NCBI RefSeq assembly: GCF_018882155.1
Contig: NZ_JACVPA010000001.1
Coordinates: 744,001-808,000, forward strand
Direction: 5' to 3'
Source: Polynucleobacter nymphae
GTDB lineage: Bacteria > Pseudomonadota > Gammaproteobacteria > Burkholderiales > Burkholderiaceae
Length of the DNA stretch: 64,000 bases
The translations under genes were made by a program, and so were the position numbers. Within the stretch, counting starts at the first letter, position 1. The number at the start of each line of letters is the position of its first letter. The notes under the pieces were generated by a model that was given only the letters and a program-made list of their open reading frames with translations, ran no database searches and was not told the origin of the DNA. Below are positions 1 to 9,129 of this stretch, piece by piece.

Positions 1-870
1 ATCACGCAATGCTCGAATGCGTTGATTTTCTTCAGGCATCTCAAGGCGAGCAATGCGGAACGCCTCACCCATACCAACAATTTGATGGACAGCTAGTGTT
101 CCAGAGCGCATACCGCGCTCATGCCCACCACCATGAATCTGGGCTTCAATCCGAATACGGGGCTTACGACGCACAAACAATGCGCCAATTCCTTTGGGGC
201 CATAAGTCTTATGAGCAGAAAAACTCATCAGATCCACTTTGACTTTTTCTAAATCAATTTCGACTTTACCAGTAGCTTGTGCAGCATCCACATGCAAAAT
301 CACGCCACGTGAGCGACACAAGTCGCCAATAGCAGGAATATCTTGCACCACACCGATTTCATTATTGACATACATTACTGATGTCAAAATCGTGCCAGGC
401 TTCATTGCAGCCTCTAACTGAGCAAAGTCAATTAAGCCGCTTGGCAATACGTCTAAGTAAGTCACTTCATAACCTTCACGCTCTAGCTCACGGCAAGTAT
501 CTAAAGTTGCCTTGTGCTCGGTCTTCACGGTAATGATGTGATTGCCACGATCTTTATAAAAATGCGCTGCACCTTTTAATGCAAGATTGATACTCTCAGT
601 AGCGCCGCTAGTAAATACAATTTCTCGTGGATCAGCATGAACTAGGAGTGCAACTTCTGAACGCGCCCACTCAACCGCTTCTTCAGCAGCCCAGCCGTAC
701 GCATGACTACGGGACGCAGCGTTACCAAACTGCTCACGCAAGTAGGGCAACATTTTATCAACCACGCGGGGATCAATGGGCGTTGTAGCCGAGTAGTCCA
801 TATACACCGGAAAGTGCTTAGGACTAAACATCGGAACGGGTTGCTTTGGAAGGTCTTGTGGTGCGTTCAT
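1..870 (-). CDS. iscS: Cysteine desulfurase IscS (partial, C-terminus outside window)
   Basis: PLP enzyme that takes sulfur from L-cysteine and passes it to the scaffold IscU for Fe-S cluster assembly in the cytosol. The first 290 codons are present. The fold-type I aminotransferase class V core is clear: a YSATTP segment near residue 26, [11 protein letters not shown] (glycine-rich PLP phosphate site), HVDAAQ (PLP-ring aspartate) and [10 protein letters not shown], with the Schiff-base lysine at about residue 221. The catalytic cysteine loop lies beyond the window edge, so activity cannot be confirmed. The N-terminus is about 15 residues longer than in E. coli IscS, which is common in betaproteobacteria. 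It starts with ATG 26 bp after iscR and should be co-transcribed with it. Confidence 0.95.
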   Translation of the reverse strand, partial: MNAPQDLPKQPVPMFSPKHFPVYMDYSATTPIDPRVVDKMLPYLREQFGNAASRSHAYGWAAEEAVEWARSEVALLVHADPREIVFTSGATESINLALKGAAHFYKDRGNHIITVKTEHKATLDTCRELEREGYEVTYLDVLPSGLIDFAQLEAAMKPGTILTSVMYVNNEIGVVQDIPAIGDLCRSRGVILHVDAAQATGKVEIDLEKVKVDLMSFSAHKTYGPKGIGALFVRRKPRIRIEAQIHGGGHERGMRSGTLAVHQIVGMGEAFRIARLEMPEENQRIRALRD

Positions 871-896
871 GATTTACTTATGGATAAATACTGCTA

Positions 897-1466
897 TTAA
901 CTTTGGCGCGCCAAATTAAATACTGAATTAATTAATGGTGCTTTAGGGGCCACTTCTTTTTTAGCTGCAAGTGCTGGCGCTGGCTTTTCAGCTTTCGCAC
1001 TTTCAACTTTGATTTTCTTTTGACGCATGTCTTGAATCACTACTCCGCGCCCTTCCTGTTGCTGAACCAGGTTGCGCAAACTCACAGAGCTTAAGTACTC
1101 AACCATTTTGAGGTTGAGGTTGCTCCAAAGATCATGGGTCATACAGTGACCATGCTCCTCTTCGTCGCTATGACAGTTGCCCTTACCACCGCATTGGGTC
1201 GCATCCAATGGTTCATCCACTGCAACAATGATGTCGGCAACGCTGATCGCATCAGCAGTGCGTGCAAGGGTATAACCGCCTCCAGGGCCACGAGTACTCT
1301 CGACGATATTGAAACGGCGTAATTTGCCGAACAATTGCTCTAAATAGGACAGGGAAATCTTTTGTCTTTGGCTAATTCCGGCCAAAGTTACGGGGCCATG
1401 CGCTTCACGCAGGGCTAAATCGATCATTGCAGTTACTGCAAAACGGCCTTTAGTAGTAAGTCTCAT
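897..1466 (-). CDS. iscR: Rrf2-family Fe-S regulator IscR
   Basis: Transcriptional regulator of Fe-S cluster biogenesis; with a [2Fe-2S] cluster it represses the isc operon. The winged-helix Rrf2 domain fills residues 1-80 (MRLTTKGRFAVTAMIDLAL start, recognition region around SYLEQLFGKLR). Cluster ligands are visible as C92, C98, C108 and H111. The second spacing (C98 to C108, nine residues between) is longer than the five residues I recall for E. coli IscR, because an acidic DEEEHGH stretch is inserted. The 189-residue length exceeds the roughly 162 of E. coli by a C-terminal Ala/Lys-rich tail. ATG follows an AAGGTG ribosome binding site. An IscR-type operator lies 52 bp upstream, so autoregulation is likely. 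Confidence 0.95.
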   Translation of the reverse strand: MRLTTKGRFAVTAMIDLALREAHGPVTLAGISQRQKISLSYLEQLFGKLRRFNIVESTRGPGGGYTLARTADAISVADIIVAVDEPLDATQCGGKGNCHSDEEEHGHCMTHDLWSNLNLKMVEYLSSVSLRNLVQQQEGRGVVIQDMRQKKIKVESAKAEKPAPALAAKKEVAPKAPLINSVFNLARQS

Positions 1467-1517
1467 ATTTCACCTTGGTAATAGATTGTTTATGGACAGC
1501 TCATGGTTGGGTGGGTA

Positions 1518-1542
1518 ATACCCGACCAATCCACTCAAGTTT
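1518..1542 (-). promoter_or_regulatory. Predicted type 1 IscR operator of the isc operon
   Basis: On the minus strand the right half-site is GGTCGGGTAT and the left half is AAACTTGAGTGGATT. Against the type 1 IscR consensus known from E. coli (ATASYYGACTRWWWYAGTCRRSTAT), 21 of 25 positions fit by my count. It lies 52 bp upstream of the iscR start, where the promoter should be, consistent with repression of iscR-iscS by holo-IscR. Confidence 0.75.
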
Positions 1543-1556
1543 ACCATATGGCCTAG

Positions 1557-1597
1557 AAAAATGCCCGTCAAATGTCCTCTAAAGACCCTTCAGGCAT
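1557..1597 (-). terminator. Possible intrinsic terminator after uvrB
   Basis: Minus-strand transcript leaving uvrB can fold ATGCC against GGCAT across a long loop that contains a small GTC/GAC inner stem, followed by TTTTC. The stem is only five base pairs, so this is a weak call. Confidence 0.35.
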
Positions 1598-1604
1598 CAC
1601 GTAT

Positions 1605-3761
1605 CTAGCCTATAGAGTCCCTAGAACGAGCTCCAAAGGCCATTTCCTTAACCTTGGTCAGACGGTCGCGAGTACTAGCCGCCTTCTCAAACTCCAGATT
1701 CTTGGCTTCAGCGTTCATTTGCTTCTCCAGGCGCTTGATTTCACCAGCAAGATCCTTCTCGCTCATATCCTCATAGCGAGCCCGCTCCTGCTCAATCTGC
1801 ATCTCATCACGCTTCTCTTTGACGTCATAGACGCCATCAATAATGTCCTTAATCCGCTTTTGAACCCCTTTGGGCTCGATTCCATGGAGCTTATTAAAGG
1901 CAATTTGCTTGGTACGGCGTCTTTCGGTTTCCCCCATTGCCCTGCGCATGGAGTCGGTCACCCGATCGGCATACAAAATGGCTTTACCCCGAATGTTTCG
2001 TGCAGCCCGTCCAATCGTCTGAATCAAACTGCGTTCTGAGCGTAAGAAGCCTTCTTTATCGGCATCTAAAATAGCCACTAGAGAAACCTCTGGGATATCT
2101 AAACCTTCACGCAATAAGTTGATACCCACCAAGACATCAAAGACTCCCAAACGTAAGTCCCGCAAAATTTCCACCCGTTCAACGGTATCGATATCTGAGT
2201 GTACGTAACGCACCTTCACACCGTTATCAGAAAGATAATCTGTTAATTGCTCTGCCATTCGTTTGGTCAGCACCGTTACCAAAACGCGCTCTTTTACTTT
2301 AACGCGCTCATGAATCTGGTCTAACAAATTATCCACTTGAGTGCTTGCTGGTAATACTTCAATTTCTGGATCAACCAATCCTGTTGGTCGCGCTACTTGC
2401 TCAACAACTTGACCTTGGTGAGTTTTTTCATAATCAGCTGGCGTAGCAGAAACAAAAATAGTCTGACGCATCTTAGTTTCAAACTCTGTAAATTTGAGTG
2501 GCCGGTTATCCATTGCCGAAGGTAAACGAAAACCAAACTCCACCAAAGTATGTTTGCGCGATTTATCGCCGTTATACATGGCGTTGAGCTGTCCAATCAA
2601 GACATGGCTTTCATCTAAAAACATCAAGGCATCATTTGGGAGATAGTCCACCAAGGTTGGCGGAGCCTCGCCCGGAGAAGCACCAGATAGATGGCGGGAG
2701 TAGTTCTCAATGCCCTTACAAAAACCCAACTCGTTAAGCATTTCAAGATCAAACCGAGTCCGCTGTTCTAGACGTTGTGCCTCAACGAGTTTGCCATTCT
2801 TAACAAACTCATCCAGGCGAGTGCGTAGCTCCACCTTGATTGTTTCAATCGCCTTGAGTACCGTGTCGCGGGGTGTCACATAGTGCGAACTTGGATAGAC
2901 TGTAAAACGGGGAATTTTCTGACGAATTTTTCCTGTAAGTGGATCAAAGAATTGCAAACTCTCCACCACATCGTCAAATAATTCCACGCGTACTGCCAAC
3001 TCATTATGTTCAGCCGGGAAAATATCAATCGTATCCCCACGTACCCGAAATACGCCACGCTTGAAATCTGTCTCATTGCGATCGTATTGCATCGCAATTA
3101 AGCGCATCAAAATATCACGTTGACTCATTTTGTCGCCAGGACGTAGTGTCATCACCATACTGTGATAGTCACCAGGATTACCGATACCGTAAATTGCAGA
3201 GACGGTTGCAACGATGATGACATCACGTCGTTCTAACAAACTCTTCGTTGCAGAGAGTCGCATCTGCTCAATGTGCTCATTAATAGATGAGTCTTTTTCA
3301 ATAAAGAGATCGCGCTGAGGAACATAAGCCTCAGGTTGGTAATAGTCGTAGTAACTCACAAAGTACTCAACCGCATTTTTTGGAAAAAACTCCCTAAATT
3401 CGCTATAGAGCTGTGCGGCTAAGGTCTTATTTGGGGCAAAAATAATGGCTGGACGACCTGTTCTAGCGATCACATTGGCCATGGTGAAGGTCTTTCCAGA
3501 CCCCGTAACGCCCAGCAGAGTCTGAAAAGTAAGTCCATCCTCAATTCCCTCTACCAAAGCCTGAATAGCCTCTGGTTGATCCCCAGCAGGGGTAAAGGGC
3601 TGATAAAGCTGATACGGAGAATCTGGAAAGCTCACAAATTTAGCAGGATCTAGATCATGGCCGGCCTCCCCCAATGGGTCGGCAACCGGCTTTTTGATAT
3701 CTTCTTTAGCTGCAGGATTCGGGGCAGTTTTGGGGTACTTAGGGGGCATCTCGGCTATCAT
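1605..3761 (-). CDS. uvrB: Excinuclease ABC subunit UvrB
   Basis: DNA-damage verification helicase of nucleotide excision repair; it receives the lesion from UvrA and recruits UvrC (encoded at 46345-48267). Walker A GVTGSGKT is at residues 84-91, the damage-probing beta-hairpin [12 protein letters not shown] at 137-148, a DESH helicase motif follows the central region, and the C-terminal UVR motif that docks UvrC ends the protein. At 718 residues it is about 45 longer than E. coli UvrB because of a polar N-terminal tail rich in Pro, Lys and Asp before [22 protein letters not shown] at 3761 is used; a second in-frame ATG at 3749 is equally possible. A 6-bp inverted repeat sits directly upstream. 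Confidence 0.96.
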   Translation of the reverse strand: MIAEMPPKYPKTAPNPAAKEDIKKPVADPLGEAGHDLDPAKFVSFPDSPYQLYQPFTPAGDQPEAIQALVEGIEDGLTFQTLLGVTGSGKTFTMANVIARTGRPAIIFAPNKTLAAQLYSEFREFFPKNAVEYFVSYYDYYQPEAYVPQRDLFIEKDSSINEHIEQMRLSATKSLLERRDVIIVATVSAIYGIGNPGDYHSMVMTLRPGDKMSQRDILMRLIAMQYDRNETDFKRGVFRVRGDTIDIFPAEHNELAVRVELFDDVVESLQFFDPLTGKIRQKIPRFTVYPSSHYVTPRDTVLKAIETIKVELRTRLDEFVKNGKLVEAQRLEQRTRFDLEMLNELGFCKGIENYSRHLSGASPGEAPPTLVDYLPNDALMFLDESHVLIGQLNAMYNGDKSRKHTLVEFGFRLPSAMDNRPLKFTEFETKMRQTIFVSATPADYEKTHQGQVVEQVARPTGLVDPEIEVLPASTQVDNLLDQIHERVKVKERVLVTVLTKRMAEQLTDYLSDNGVKVRYVHSDIDTVERVEILRDLRLGVFDVLVGINLLREGLDIPEVSLVAILDADKEGFLRSERSLIQTIGRAARNIRGKAILYADRVTDSMRRAMGETERRRTKQIAFNKLHGIEPKGVQKRIKDIIDGVYDVKEKRDEMQIEQERARYEDMSEKDLAGEIKRLEKQMNAEAKNLEFEKAASTRDRLTKVKEMAFGARSRDSIG

Positions 3762-3766
3762 TTCAT

Positions 3767-3785
3767 CTGTGAGCTTTCTTCACAG
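3767..3785. promoter_or_regulatory. Inverted repeat at the uvrB translation start
   Basis: CTGTGA and TCACAG form perfect 6-bp arms separated by seven bases, ending six bases before the first uvrB ATG. On the mRNA the loop would hold the only purine-rich, Shine-Dalgarno-like stretch (AGAAAG). The CTGT/ACAG ends resemble a LexA box, but the spacing is 11 rather than 8 bases. Confidence 0.4.
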
Positions 3786-3855
3786 CGAATTTTGTACAAA
3801 CAATGATTTTGCCGTTTTTATTTGGAAATAGTTGATTCTGGAATCTAAAACTGAC

Positions 3856-3869
3856 AATTAAGCTTAATT
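3856..3869. promoter_or_regulatory. 14-bp perfect palindrome in the uvrB/aminotransferase divergent region
   Basis: AATTAAGCTTAATT reads the same on both strands, in the 159-bp space between two divergent genes, 51 bp before the aminotransferase ATG. It could be an operator for either gene; there is no family-specific signature. Confidence 0.3.
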
Positions 3870-3920
3870 CAACGGCAATTACTAGCAAAACTACCTTTAA
3901 ACCACCATTCTCGACCACCA

Positions 3921-5120
3921 ATGACCCTGTTTGCCTCAGTCCAATTAGCCCCTAAAGATCCTATTTTCGGCCTCACAGAAGCCTACGTTGCAGATCAACG
4001 TCCTGACAAAGTAAACCTTGGTGTTGGCGTGTATTACACAGACGAGGGTAAGGTACCTCTCCTTAAAGCGGTGATCAAAGCTGAAGAAGCGATTGTTGCT
4101 AAACATTCACCACGCAGCTACATTCCAATTGAAGGCCCAAACCCATACAACAGTGCAGTGCAAACTTTATTGTTTGGTACTGACTCAGCACTGATTAAAG
4201 ATGGCCGTGTGGTAACTGCAGAATGTTTAGGCGGCACTGGAGCATTACGAGTTGGCGGCGACTTTATTAAGCGTCTTAATCTTAATGCGCCTTGCGCTAT
4301 CAGCAACCCAACTTGGGAAAATCACCGCGGTATTTTTGAATCTGCTGGCTTTGAGGTGATTGAATATACCTACTTCGATGGCAAAACTCGTGGTGTTGAT
4401 TTTGCTGGCATGGTGAAATCCTTAGAATCTTTCCCGAAGAACACAACCGTGCTTTTACATGCATGCTGCCATAACCCTACGGGTGCGGACATTACTGAAG
4501 CCCAGTGGCGTCAGGTGATCGATATCTGTAAGAACAAGGGTCTGATTCCCTTTCTGGATATGGCTTATCAAGGCTTTGCAGCTGGAATTGAAGAAGACGG
4601 TATTGCAGTTCGCCTCTTTGCCCAGTCTGGCATGTCCTTCTTTGTATCGAGCTCTTTCTCTAAGTCATTCTCACTCTATGGTGAGCGCGTAGGTGCTTTA
4701 TCTATCGTGACACAAAGTAAAGATGAATCTACTCGCGTGCTCTCCCAATTAAAGCGCTTGATTCGTACCAACTATTCAAATCCCCCAACTCACGGCGCCG
4801 CCATTGCTGCTGCTGTTTTGAATTCTCCAGAATTGCGTAAGCTCTGGGAAGATGAGTTGGCAGAAATGCGTGACCGCATTAAAGCAATGCGTCATGGTCT
4901 CGTTGAAAAACTCGCTGCTGCTGGTGTGAAGCAAGATTTTGCTTTTATCGAGCAGCAACGTGGAATGTTTTCTTACTCAGGCTTAACAGCTGAGCAAGTT
5001 GAACGCTTACAGAAAGAAGATGGTATTTATGCCCTCTCCACTGGACGCATTTGTGTCGCGGCGCTGAATACTAAAAATATTGATAAAGTAGCCAAAGCAA
5101 TCGCCCGCGTTTTAGGATAA
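3921..5120 (+). CDS. Aspartate/aromatic amino acid aminotransferase (class I)
   Basis: Transfers amino groups between aspartate or aromatic amino acids and 2-oxoglutarate, in the cytosol. This is the TyrB/AspC-type class I fold: DPIFGLTEAY start, HNPTG at residues 184-188, D213 in FLDMAYQG (binds the PLP ring nitrogen) and the Schiff-base lysine K248 in SSSFSKSFSLYGERVG. Its 399 residues are normal for the family. It is divergent from uvrB and followed after 31 bp by phaZ. Sequence alone does not separate aspartate from tyrosine/phenylalanine preference, so no symbol is given. Confidence 0.92.
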   Translation: MTLFASVQLAPKDPIFGLTEAYVADQRPDKVNLGVGVYYTDEGKVPLLKAVIKAEEAIVAKHSPRSYIPIEGPNPYNSAVQTLLFGTDSALIKDGRVVTAECLGGTGALRVGGDFIKRLNLNAPCAISNPTWENHRGIFESAGFEVIEYTYFDGKTRGVDFAGMVKSLESFPKNTTVLLHACCHNPTGADITEAQWRQVIDICKNKGLIPFLDMAYQGFAAGIEEDGIAVRLFAQSGMSFFVSSSFSKSFSLYGERVGALSIVTQSKDESTRVLSQLKRLIRTNYSNPPTHGAAIAAAVLNSPELRKLWEDELAEMRDRIKAMRHGLVEKLAAAGVKQDFAFIEQQRGMFSYSGLTAEQVERLQKEDGIYALSTGRICVAALNTKNIDKVAKAIARVLG

Positions 5121-5151
5121 CAAGCGGATCCACTGAATTACAGGAGCTAGA

Positions 5152-6444
5152 ATGCTATATCAGTTACACGAGTTCCAAACAGCCTTACTGCAACCAATCA
5201 GTTCATGGGCACGAGCAGCCTCTGAGGCATTTATCAATGCCTCCAACCCCGCATCAATGGTTCCAGGATCAGAGCGTTTAGCTGCTAGCTGCGAACTTCT
5301 CTATCGCTTAGGTAAAAACTATACAAAACCAGAGTTTGGTATTCGCTCAGTACAAGCACATGGTCAAGAAGTAGCCATCCATGAAAGAACTATCGTTGCA
5401 AAACCCTTTTGTAACTTAGTTCGCTTCAAGCGCTTTTCAGATGATGTAGAAACTATCAAGAGCCTCAAGGAAGATCCTGTTGTATTGGTGGTTGCGCCCA
5501 TGTCTGGACACCATGCCACTTTGTTGCGCGACACTGTTCGCACCCTTTTGCAAGACCATAAGGTTTACATTACCGACTGGATCGATGCCCGTAATGTTCC
5601 AGTGGCAGATGGTGAGTTTGGCTTGGATGACTACGTTCACTACATCCAAGAATTTATTCGGACGATTGGCGCACAAGATTTACATGTCATCTCTGTTTGT
5701 CAGCCTACCGTTCCAACCTTAGGCGCTATCTCCTTAATGGCTTCTGCTGGTGAAGTAACACCTGCATCGATGATCATGATGGGGGGCCCAATTGACGCCC
5801 GTAAATCACCTACCTCTGTGAATAACTTGGCTGAGCAAAAGTCATATGGGTGGTTCCAAAGTCATGTGATTTATAAAGTACCGCCGAGCTATCCTGGCGT
5901 AGGTCGCAAAGTTTATCCAGGTTTCTTGCAACACACTGGCTTTATTGCTATGAACCCACAGAACCATCTGCAATCGCATTGGGACTACTTCCAAGACCTC
6001 GTGCGGGGTGACGAACAGGATACCGAATCACATATTCGCTTCTATGATGAGTACAACGCGGTATTAGATTTAGATGCTAAGTTCTACTTGGATACTATTA
6101 AGACTGTTTTCCAAGATTACGCCTTACCGAATGGCACTTGGGAAGTAGCCGGTGATCTAGTAAAGCCTCAAGATATTACCAAGACAGCACTTCTGACGGT
6201 AGAGGGTGAGCTTGACGATATCTCTGGCAGCGGACAAACCCGCTCGGCGCATGGCTTGTGTATTGGTATTCCGAAAGAACATAAAGCCCACTACGAAGTT
6301 GCTGGTGCAGGTCACTACGGTATCTTTGCTGGTCGTCGTTGGCGTGATAAGGTATATCCAAAGATTAAATCGTTCATTCGCGAGCATCAAGTTGCGCACA
6401 GCACAACTAAAGCAAGGCCTCCTAAATTAGAAGGCACTAACTAA
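5152..6444 (+). CDS. phaZ: Intracellular polyhydroxyalkanoate depolymerase PhaZ
   Basis: Hydrolyses or thiolyses stored polyhydroxybutyrate granules in the cytoplasm. It is an alpha/beta-hydrolase of the PhaZa1 type with cysteine as nucleophile. C183 (in VISVCQPTVP), D355 (in EGELDD) and H388 (in AGAGHYG) fall at the residue numbers I recall for the Ralstonia/Cupriavidus enzyme, so the catalytic triad is complete. There is no signal peptide, as expected for the intracellular form. ATG follows a good AGGAG site. A strong terminator ends the gene. Products (3-hydroxybutyrate and acetoacetate) could feed the CoA-transferase encoded at 11708-13038, which is inference. Confidence 0.95.
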   Translation: MLYQLHEFQTALLQPISSWARAASEAFINASNPASMVPGSERLAASCELLYRLGKNYTKPEFGIRSVQAHGQEVAIHERTIVAKPFCNLVRFKRFSDDVETIKSLKEDPVVLVVAPMSGHHATLLRDTVRTLLQDHKVYITDWIDARNVPVADGEFGLDDYVHYIQEFIRTIGAQDLHVISVCQPTVPTLGAISLMASAGEVTPASMIMMGGPIDARKSPTSVNNLAEQKSYGWFQSHVIYKVPPSYPGVGRKVYPGFLQHTGFIAMNPQNHLQSHWDYFQDLVRGDEQDTESHIRFYDEYNAVLDLDAKFYLDTIKTVFQDYALPNGTWEVAGDLVKPQDITKTALLTVEGELDDISGSGQTRSAHGLCIGIPKEHKAHYEVAGAGHYGIFAGRRWRDKVYPKIKSFIREHQVAHSTTKARPPKLEGTN

Positions 6445-6454
6445 GCATTAATCA

Positions 6455-6480
6455 GTGGGGGCTAAGGCCCTCACTTTTTT
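6455..6480 (+). terminator. Rho-independent terminator of phaZ
   Basis: GTGGGGGC and GCCCTCAC pair over eight positions (one G-T) around a four-base loop, followed by six T. It lies 11 bases after the phaZ stop. A GTG start for the next gene would fall inside this stem, which argues for the downstream ATG at 6497. Confidence 0.85.
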
Positions 6481-6496
6481 AGCCCACTATCTCGCA

Positions 6497-7189
6497 ATGA
6501 AAAACACACAAGCGAACGAACTTGCTGATCGCTTGGAGGACACTCTTCCTCAAACTCAATGTACTAAATGCGGTTATCCCGATTGCCGCGGCTATGCAGA
6601 GGCAATGGCCAGTGGCGAAGCATTACCCAATCGGTGCCCACCAGGAGGCATTGATGGCATTGCGCGTTTAAGCAAAATCCTTATTCCCATTTATCCACAA
6701 GATGCTTTTGAGCTGCACCCGACAATTGATCCCGACTGCGGCATGGAACGCCCAAGACCAGTCGCTTTCATTGACCCACAAAAATGTATTGGTTGTACGC
6801 TATGTATTCAGGCATGCCCTGTAGATGCCATTGTTGGTGCATCAAAACAAATGCACGTTGTATTGACTGAGTGGTGTACGGGCTGTGATCTTTGTATCCC
6901 ACCATGCCCTGTCGATTGCATCACGATGATTGATGTTACGGGCAATCAAACAGGTTGGAATGCCTGGTCAACAGACCTGGCCGATATTTCACGTCAGCGT
7001 TATCACGAGCGAGAACAGCGCCTTGATAGAGAACAAAAAGACAATGATGATCGTTTAGCTAAAAAAGCTGCGGCCAAACTCATTGCAGTCAATGCCGATA
7101 ACCCAACATCAGATGAGCAAAAGCAAGAGCAAGAGCGCAAACGCGCCATTATTGCTGCTGCGATTGCACGCTCTCAGCAAAAGAAATGA
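6497..7189 (+). CDS. RnfB-like multi-cluster ferredoxin (soluble)
   Basis: Electron carrier with three predicted [4Fe-4S] centres. The N-terminal cluster motif is C22, C25, C30, C47 (TQCTKCGYPDC context). Two ferredoxin motifs follow: C97/C100/C103 with C107 and C127/C130/C133 with C137. This matches RnfB of the Rnf complex, but the hydrophobic N-terminal membrane anchor of RnfB is absent and no other rnf gene is nearby. The last 80 residues are a charged Lys/Glu-rich tail. The gene overlaps nth by 4 bp (ATGA), a pairing I recall from other betaproteobacteria. It may supply electrons or clusters to soluble partners; the partner is unknown. ATG 6497 was chosen because the upstream GTG lies in the phaZ terminator. 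Confidence 0.85.
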   Translation: MKNTQANELADRLEDTLPQTQCTKCGYPDCRGYAEAMASGEALPNRCPPGGIDGIARLSKILIPIYPQDAFELHPTIDPDCGMERPRPVAFIDPQKCIGCTLCIQACPVDAIVGASKQMHVVLTEWCTGCDLCIPPCPVDCITMIDVTGNQTGWNAWSTDLADISRQRYHEREQRLDREQKDNDDRLAKKAAAKLIAVNADNPTSDEQKQEQERKRAIIAAAIARSQQKK

Positions 7190-7845
7190 TGAATCCTGAG
7201 AAGCGGCGCGCTTTTTTTGAGCAGCTCAAAGCCAATAATCCAAAACCTACCACCGAACTAGAGTACAGCTCGCCATTTGAGTTACTTATTGCAGTATTGC
7301 TCTCAGCTCAAGCGACTGACGTATCGGTCAATAAAGGCACTCGCAAACTCTTTAAGATTGCTAATACTCCGAAAACCTTATTAGAGTTAGGCGAAGATGG
7401 AGTTCGACCCTATATTCAACACATTGGTTTATTTAACTCTAAGGGCAGGCATATTCAAGAAACCTGTCGCCTACTACTTGATAAACATCAAGGTAAAGTT
7501 CCGCAAACGCGCGAAGAGCTAGAAGCGTTACCAGGCGTAGGCAGAAAAACTGCCAATGTAATTCTCAATACTGCCTTTGGGCAGCCCACCATTGCAGTCG
7601 ATACACATATTTTCAGAGTTTCTAATCGCACTGGCTTGGCACCTGGCAAAGATGTGGTGAAAGTGGAAGAGCAATTACTTAAACGCGTACCCAAAGAGTA
7701 TTTGCTAGACGCACATCATTGGCTTATCCTGCATGGTAGATACACTTGCAAAGCGCGTAACCCAGATTGTGCCCAATGTATTGTTGAGCCTTTGTGTGGC
7801 TTTAAACAAAAAACTGGCAAAGGAAAAGTTCGTGGCGATATTTAA
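7186..7845 (+). CDS. nth: Endonuclease III
   Basis: Bifunctional DNA glycosylase/AP lyase for oxidised pyrimidines in base excision repair. The helix-hairpin-helix LPGVGRKTANV carries catalytic K121; D139 follows in AVDTHIFR. The [4Fe-4S] ligands are C188, C195, C198 and C204 (C-X6-C-X2-C-X5-C), all present. The 219-residue length is normal. The start codon overlaps the preceding stop (ATGATGA), so ATG at 7186 or 7189 would both work. The 3' end overlaps the following DUF1841 gene by 14 bp, suggesting a translationally coupled three-gene unit. Confidence 0.97.
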   Translation: MMNPEKRRAFFEQLKANNPKPTTELEYSSPFELLIAVLLSAQATDVSVNKGTRKLFKIANTPKTLLELGEDGVRPYIQHIGLFNSKGRHIQETCRLLLDKHQGKVPQTREELEALPGVGRKTANVILNTAFGQPTIAVDTHIFRVSNRTGLAPGKDVVKVEEQLLKRVPKEYLLDAHHWLILHGRYTCKARNPDCAQCIVEPLCGFKQKTGKGKVRGDI

Positions 7846-8263
7846 TCCAACTCGAGAAGAAGTACGTCGCTTTTTCTGCAATACCTGGAAAAAGAAAACT
7901 GATGGCCACATCCTAGATCCAATGGAAACACTTGCGAGTGATTGGATGGCAGAGCACCCTGAATACCATACGCTGCTACGTGATCCTGAAGGTGCTTTAT
8001 CAGAGGACTACACACCAGAACGTGGTGAAACCAATCCTTTTTTACATCTTTCTATGCACCTATCAATTAGCGAGCAGATCTCTATCAATCAGCCACCCGG
8101 TATTAAAGAGGTAGCAGAAAAGCTGACCAAGAAAACGGGATCAGAGCATGAAGCCCAACACCTCATCATGGAATGTTTAGGGCAAGCGATGTGGGAAGCG
8201 CAACGTGAAGGGCAGCCACTGAATCCAGAAAACTATCTAGAAGCTCTCAAAAGGTTGGTTTAA
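7832..8263 (+). CDS. DUF1841 family protein
   Basis: Conserved betaproteobacterial protein of unknown function, 143 residues. It begins with an IFNPTREEVRRFF segment and continues with a predicted all-helical, acidic protein containing HPEY, NPFLHLSMHL and a C-terminal QAMWEAQREG stretch, which I recognise as the DUF1841 pattern. There is no signal peptide or membrane segment. The start is GTG at 7832, four bases after a good AAGGAAAAG ribosome binding site; the open frame extends further upstream but that part lies in nth and resembles nothing. It overlaps nth by 14 bp and is convergent with the next gene. Confidence 0.85.
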   Translation: MAIFNPTREEVRRFFCNTWKKKTDGHILDPMETLASDWMAEHPEYHTLLRDPEGALSEDYTPERGETNPFLHLSMHLSISEQISINQPPGIKEVAEKLTKKTGSEHEAQHLIMECLGQAMWEAQREGQPLNPENYLEALKRLV

Positions 8264-8291
8264 GGAGAACCTCAAGAAGTCATTCTTGCAT

Positions 8292-9104
8292 TCATCGGCT
8301 ATGCTTTTGAATTGACCACGGTAAAACTGGCAATACTGGTTTCAATCCAGCTTTTTCGATAATCGGAACCGCCTTAGATGAAGCTAGAAATGCAATGAGG
8401 TCTCGAGAGTTTTCTAAGTTAGCAACATTGCTAGTGATGCCAGCCGAGAACAGAACGGTTTTTTGTGCCTCAGGTGGCAGCTCGCCAATAAATGTAACGC
8501 CTGGTATAGGCAACAGCTCACTCACTTGCTGGAAGCCTAAGTCGGCCTCTCCACGCGCAACAACTGAAGCAACTCGCTCGCTATAAATTTTTCTTCCAGT
8601 CTTATCCATTTGCTCAGATATACCCATTTTCGGAAAAAGTACTGTAGATAAATACACGCCGCTTGCGCTTGCTGAATAGGCAACTGACTTCGCATTTAAT
8701 AATGCCGATTTAAGACCGTTCATCGTGCTGATATCTGGCTTTGGGGCGCCAGTCTTCACAACAGCGCCCATAACTGAAGCGACTAGATCCACTCTGGTGC
8801 CAGACTGAACTACTCCACTTTTAATAAAACCATCCAAGGCAGGGGCGGCCAAAATTAATACATCAAACTGCTCACCCCTAGCCAGCCTAGAAGGAATAGA
8901 ATCGGGCGCAGCTCCCATAGAGGAGCCATAAGAAATAATAACCTTATTAGAAGTTTGCTTTTCATACTCAGGAGCCAAATCTTTTAGTGCCTCAGCAAAT
9001 GCACCCGATGTAATCACCTGGATATCTGCTGCGAATACTGAAGAAGCTAGCAATAGGCTAACTAAAAAGGCTAAGGTCGTTCTTTTAATGAATTGAGCGC
9101 GCAT
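8292..9104 (-). CDS. ModA-like periplasmic substrate-binding protein
   Basis: Type 2 periplasmic binding protein related to molybdate-binding ModA, 270 residues. An N-terminal signal peptide (residues 1-25, cleavage after SVFA) leads into AADIQVITSGAFAEALKDL. The ligand loop around SYGSSMGAAPDSIPSRLARGEQFDV has the ModA shape, but the first Ser-containing loop differs, and no modB or modC permease genes are near. Many Burkholderiales encode such orphan ModA-like proteins, and their ligand may be an organic anion. It is last in the minus-strand operon beginning at 13038, 26 bp after the DUF35 gene. ATG is preceded by GGAAG. Confidence 0.8.
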   Translation of the reverse strand: MRAQFIKRTTLAFLVSLLLASSVFAADIQVITSGAFAEALKDLAPEYEKQTSNKVIISYGSSMGAAPDSIPSRLARGEQFDVLILAAPALDGFIKSGVVQSGTRVDLVASVMGAVVKTGAPKPDISTMNGLKSALLNAKSVAYSASASGVYLSTVLFPKMGISEQMDKTGRKIYSERVASVVARGEADLGFQQVSELLPIPGVTFIGELPPEAQKTVLFSAGITSNVANLENSRDLIAFLASSKAVPIIEKAGLKPVLPVLPWSIQKHSR

Positions 9105-9129
9105 AAATCACTTCCAAGTGAAAATGTTT

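Noticed and set aside
1572..2039. 155-codon open frame opposite uvrB
   Set aside because: Entirely antisense to the conserved C-terminus of uvrB, with no ribosome site or recognisable family; it is a shadow frame.
3767..3785. LexA box before uvrB (CTGT and ACAG ends)
   Set aside because: The ends are separated by 11 bases, while the LexA box needs 8; treated as a plain inverted repeat.
6455..6496. GTG start for the RnfB-like gene
   Set aside because: These codons form the phaZ terminator stem and T-run; the ATG at 6497 is the plausible start.
8292..9104. Molybdate transporter linked to the moa genes
   Set aside because: No modB/modC nearby, moa genes are about 14 kb away, and the operon context is CoA metabolism; only ModA-like fold is claimed.
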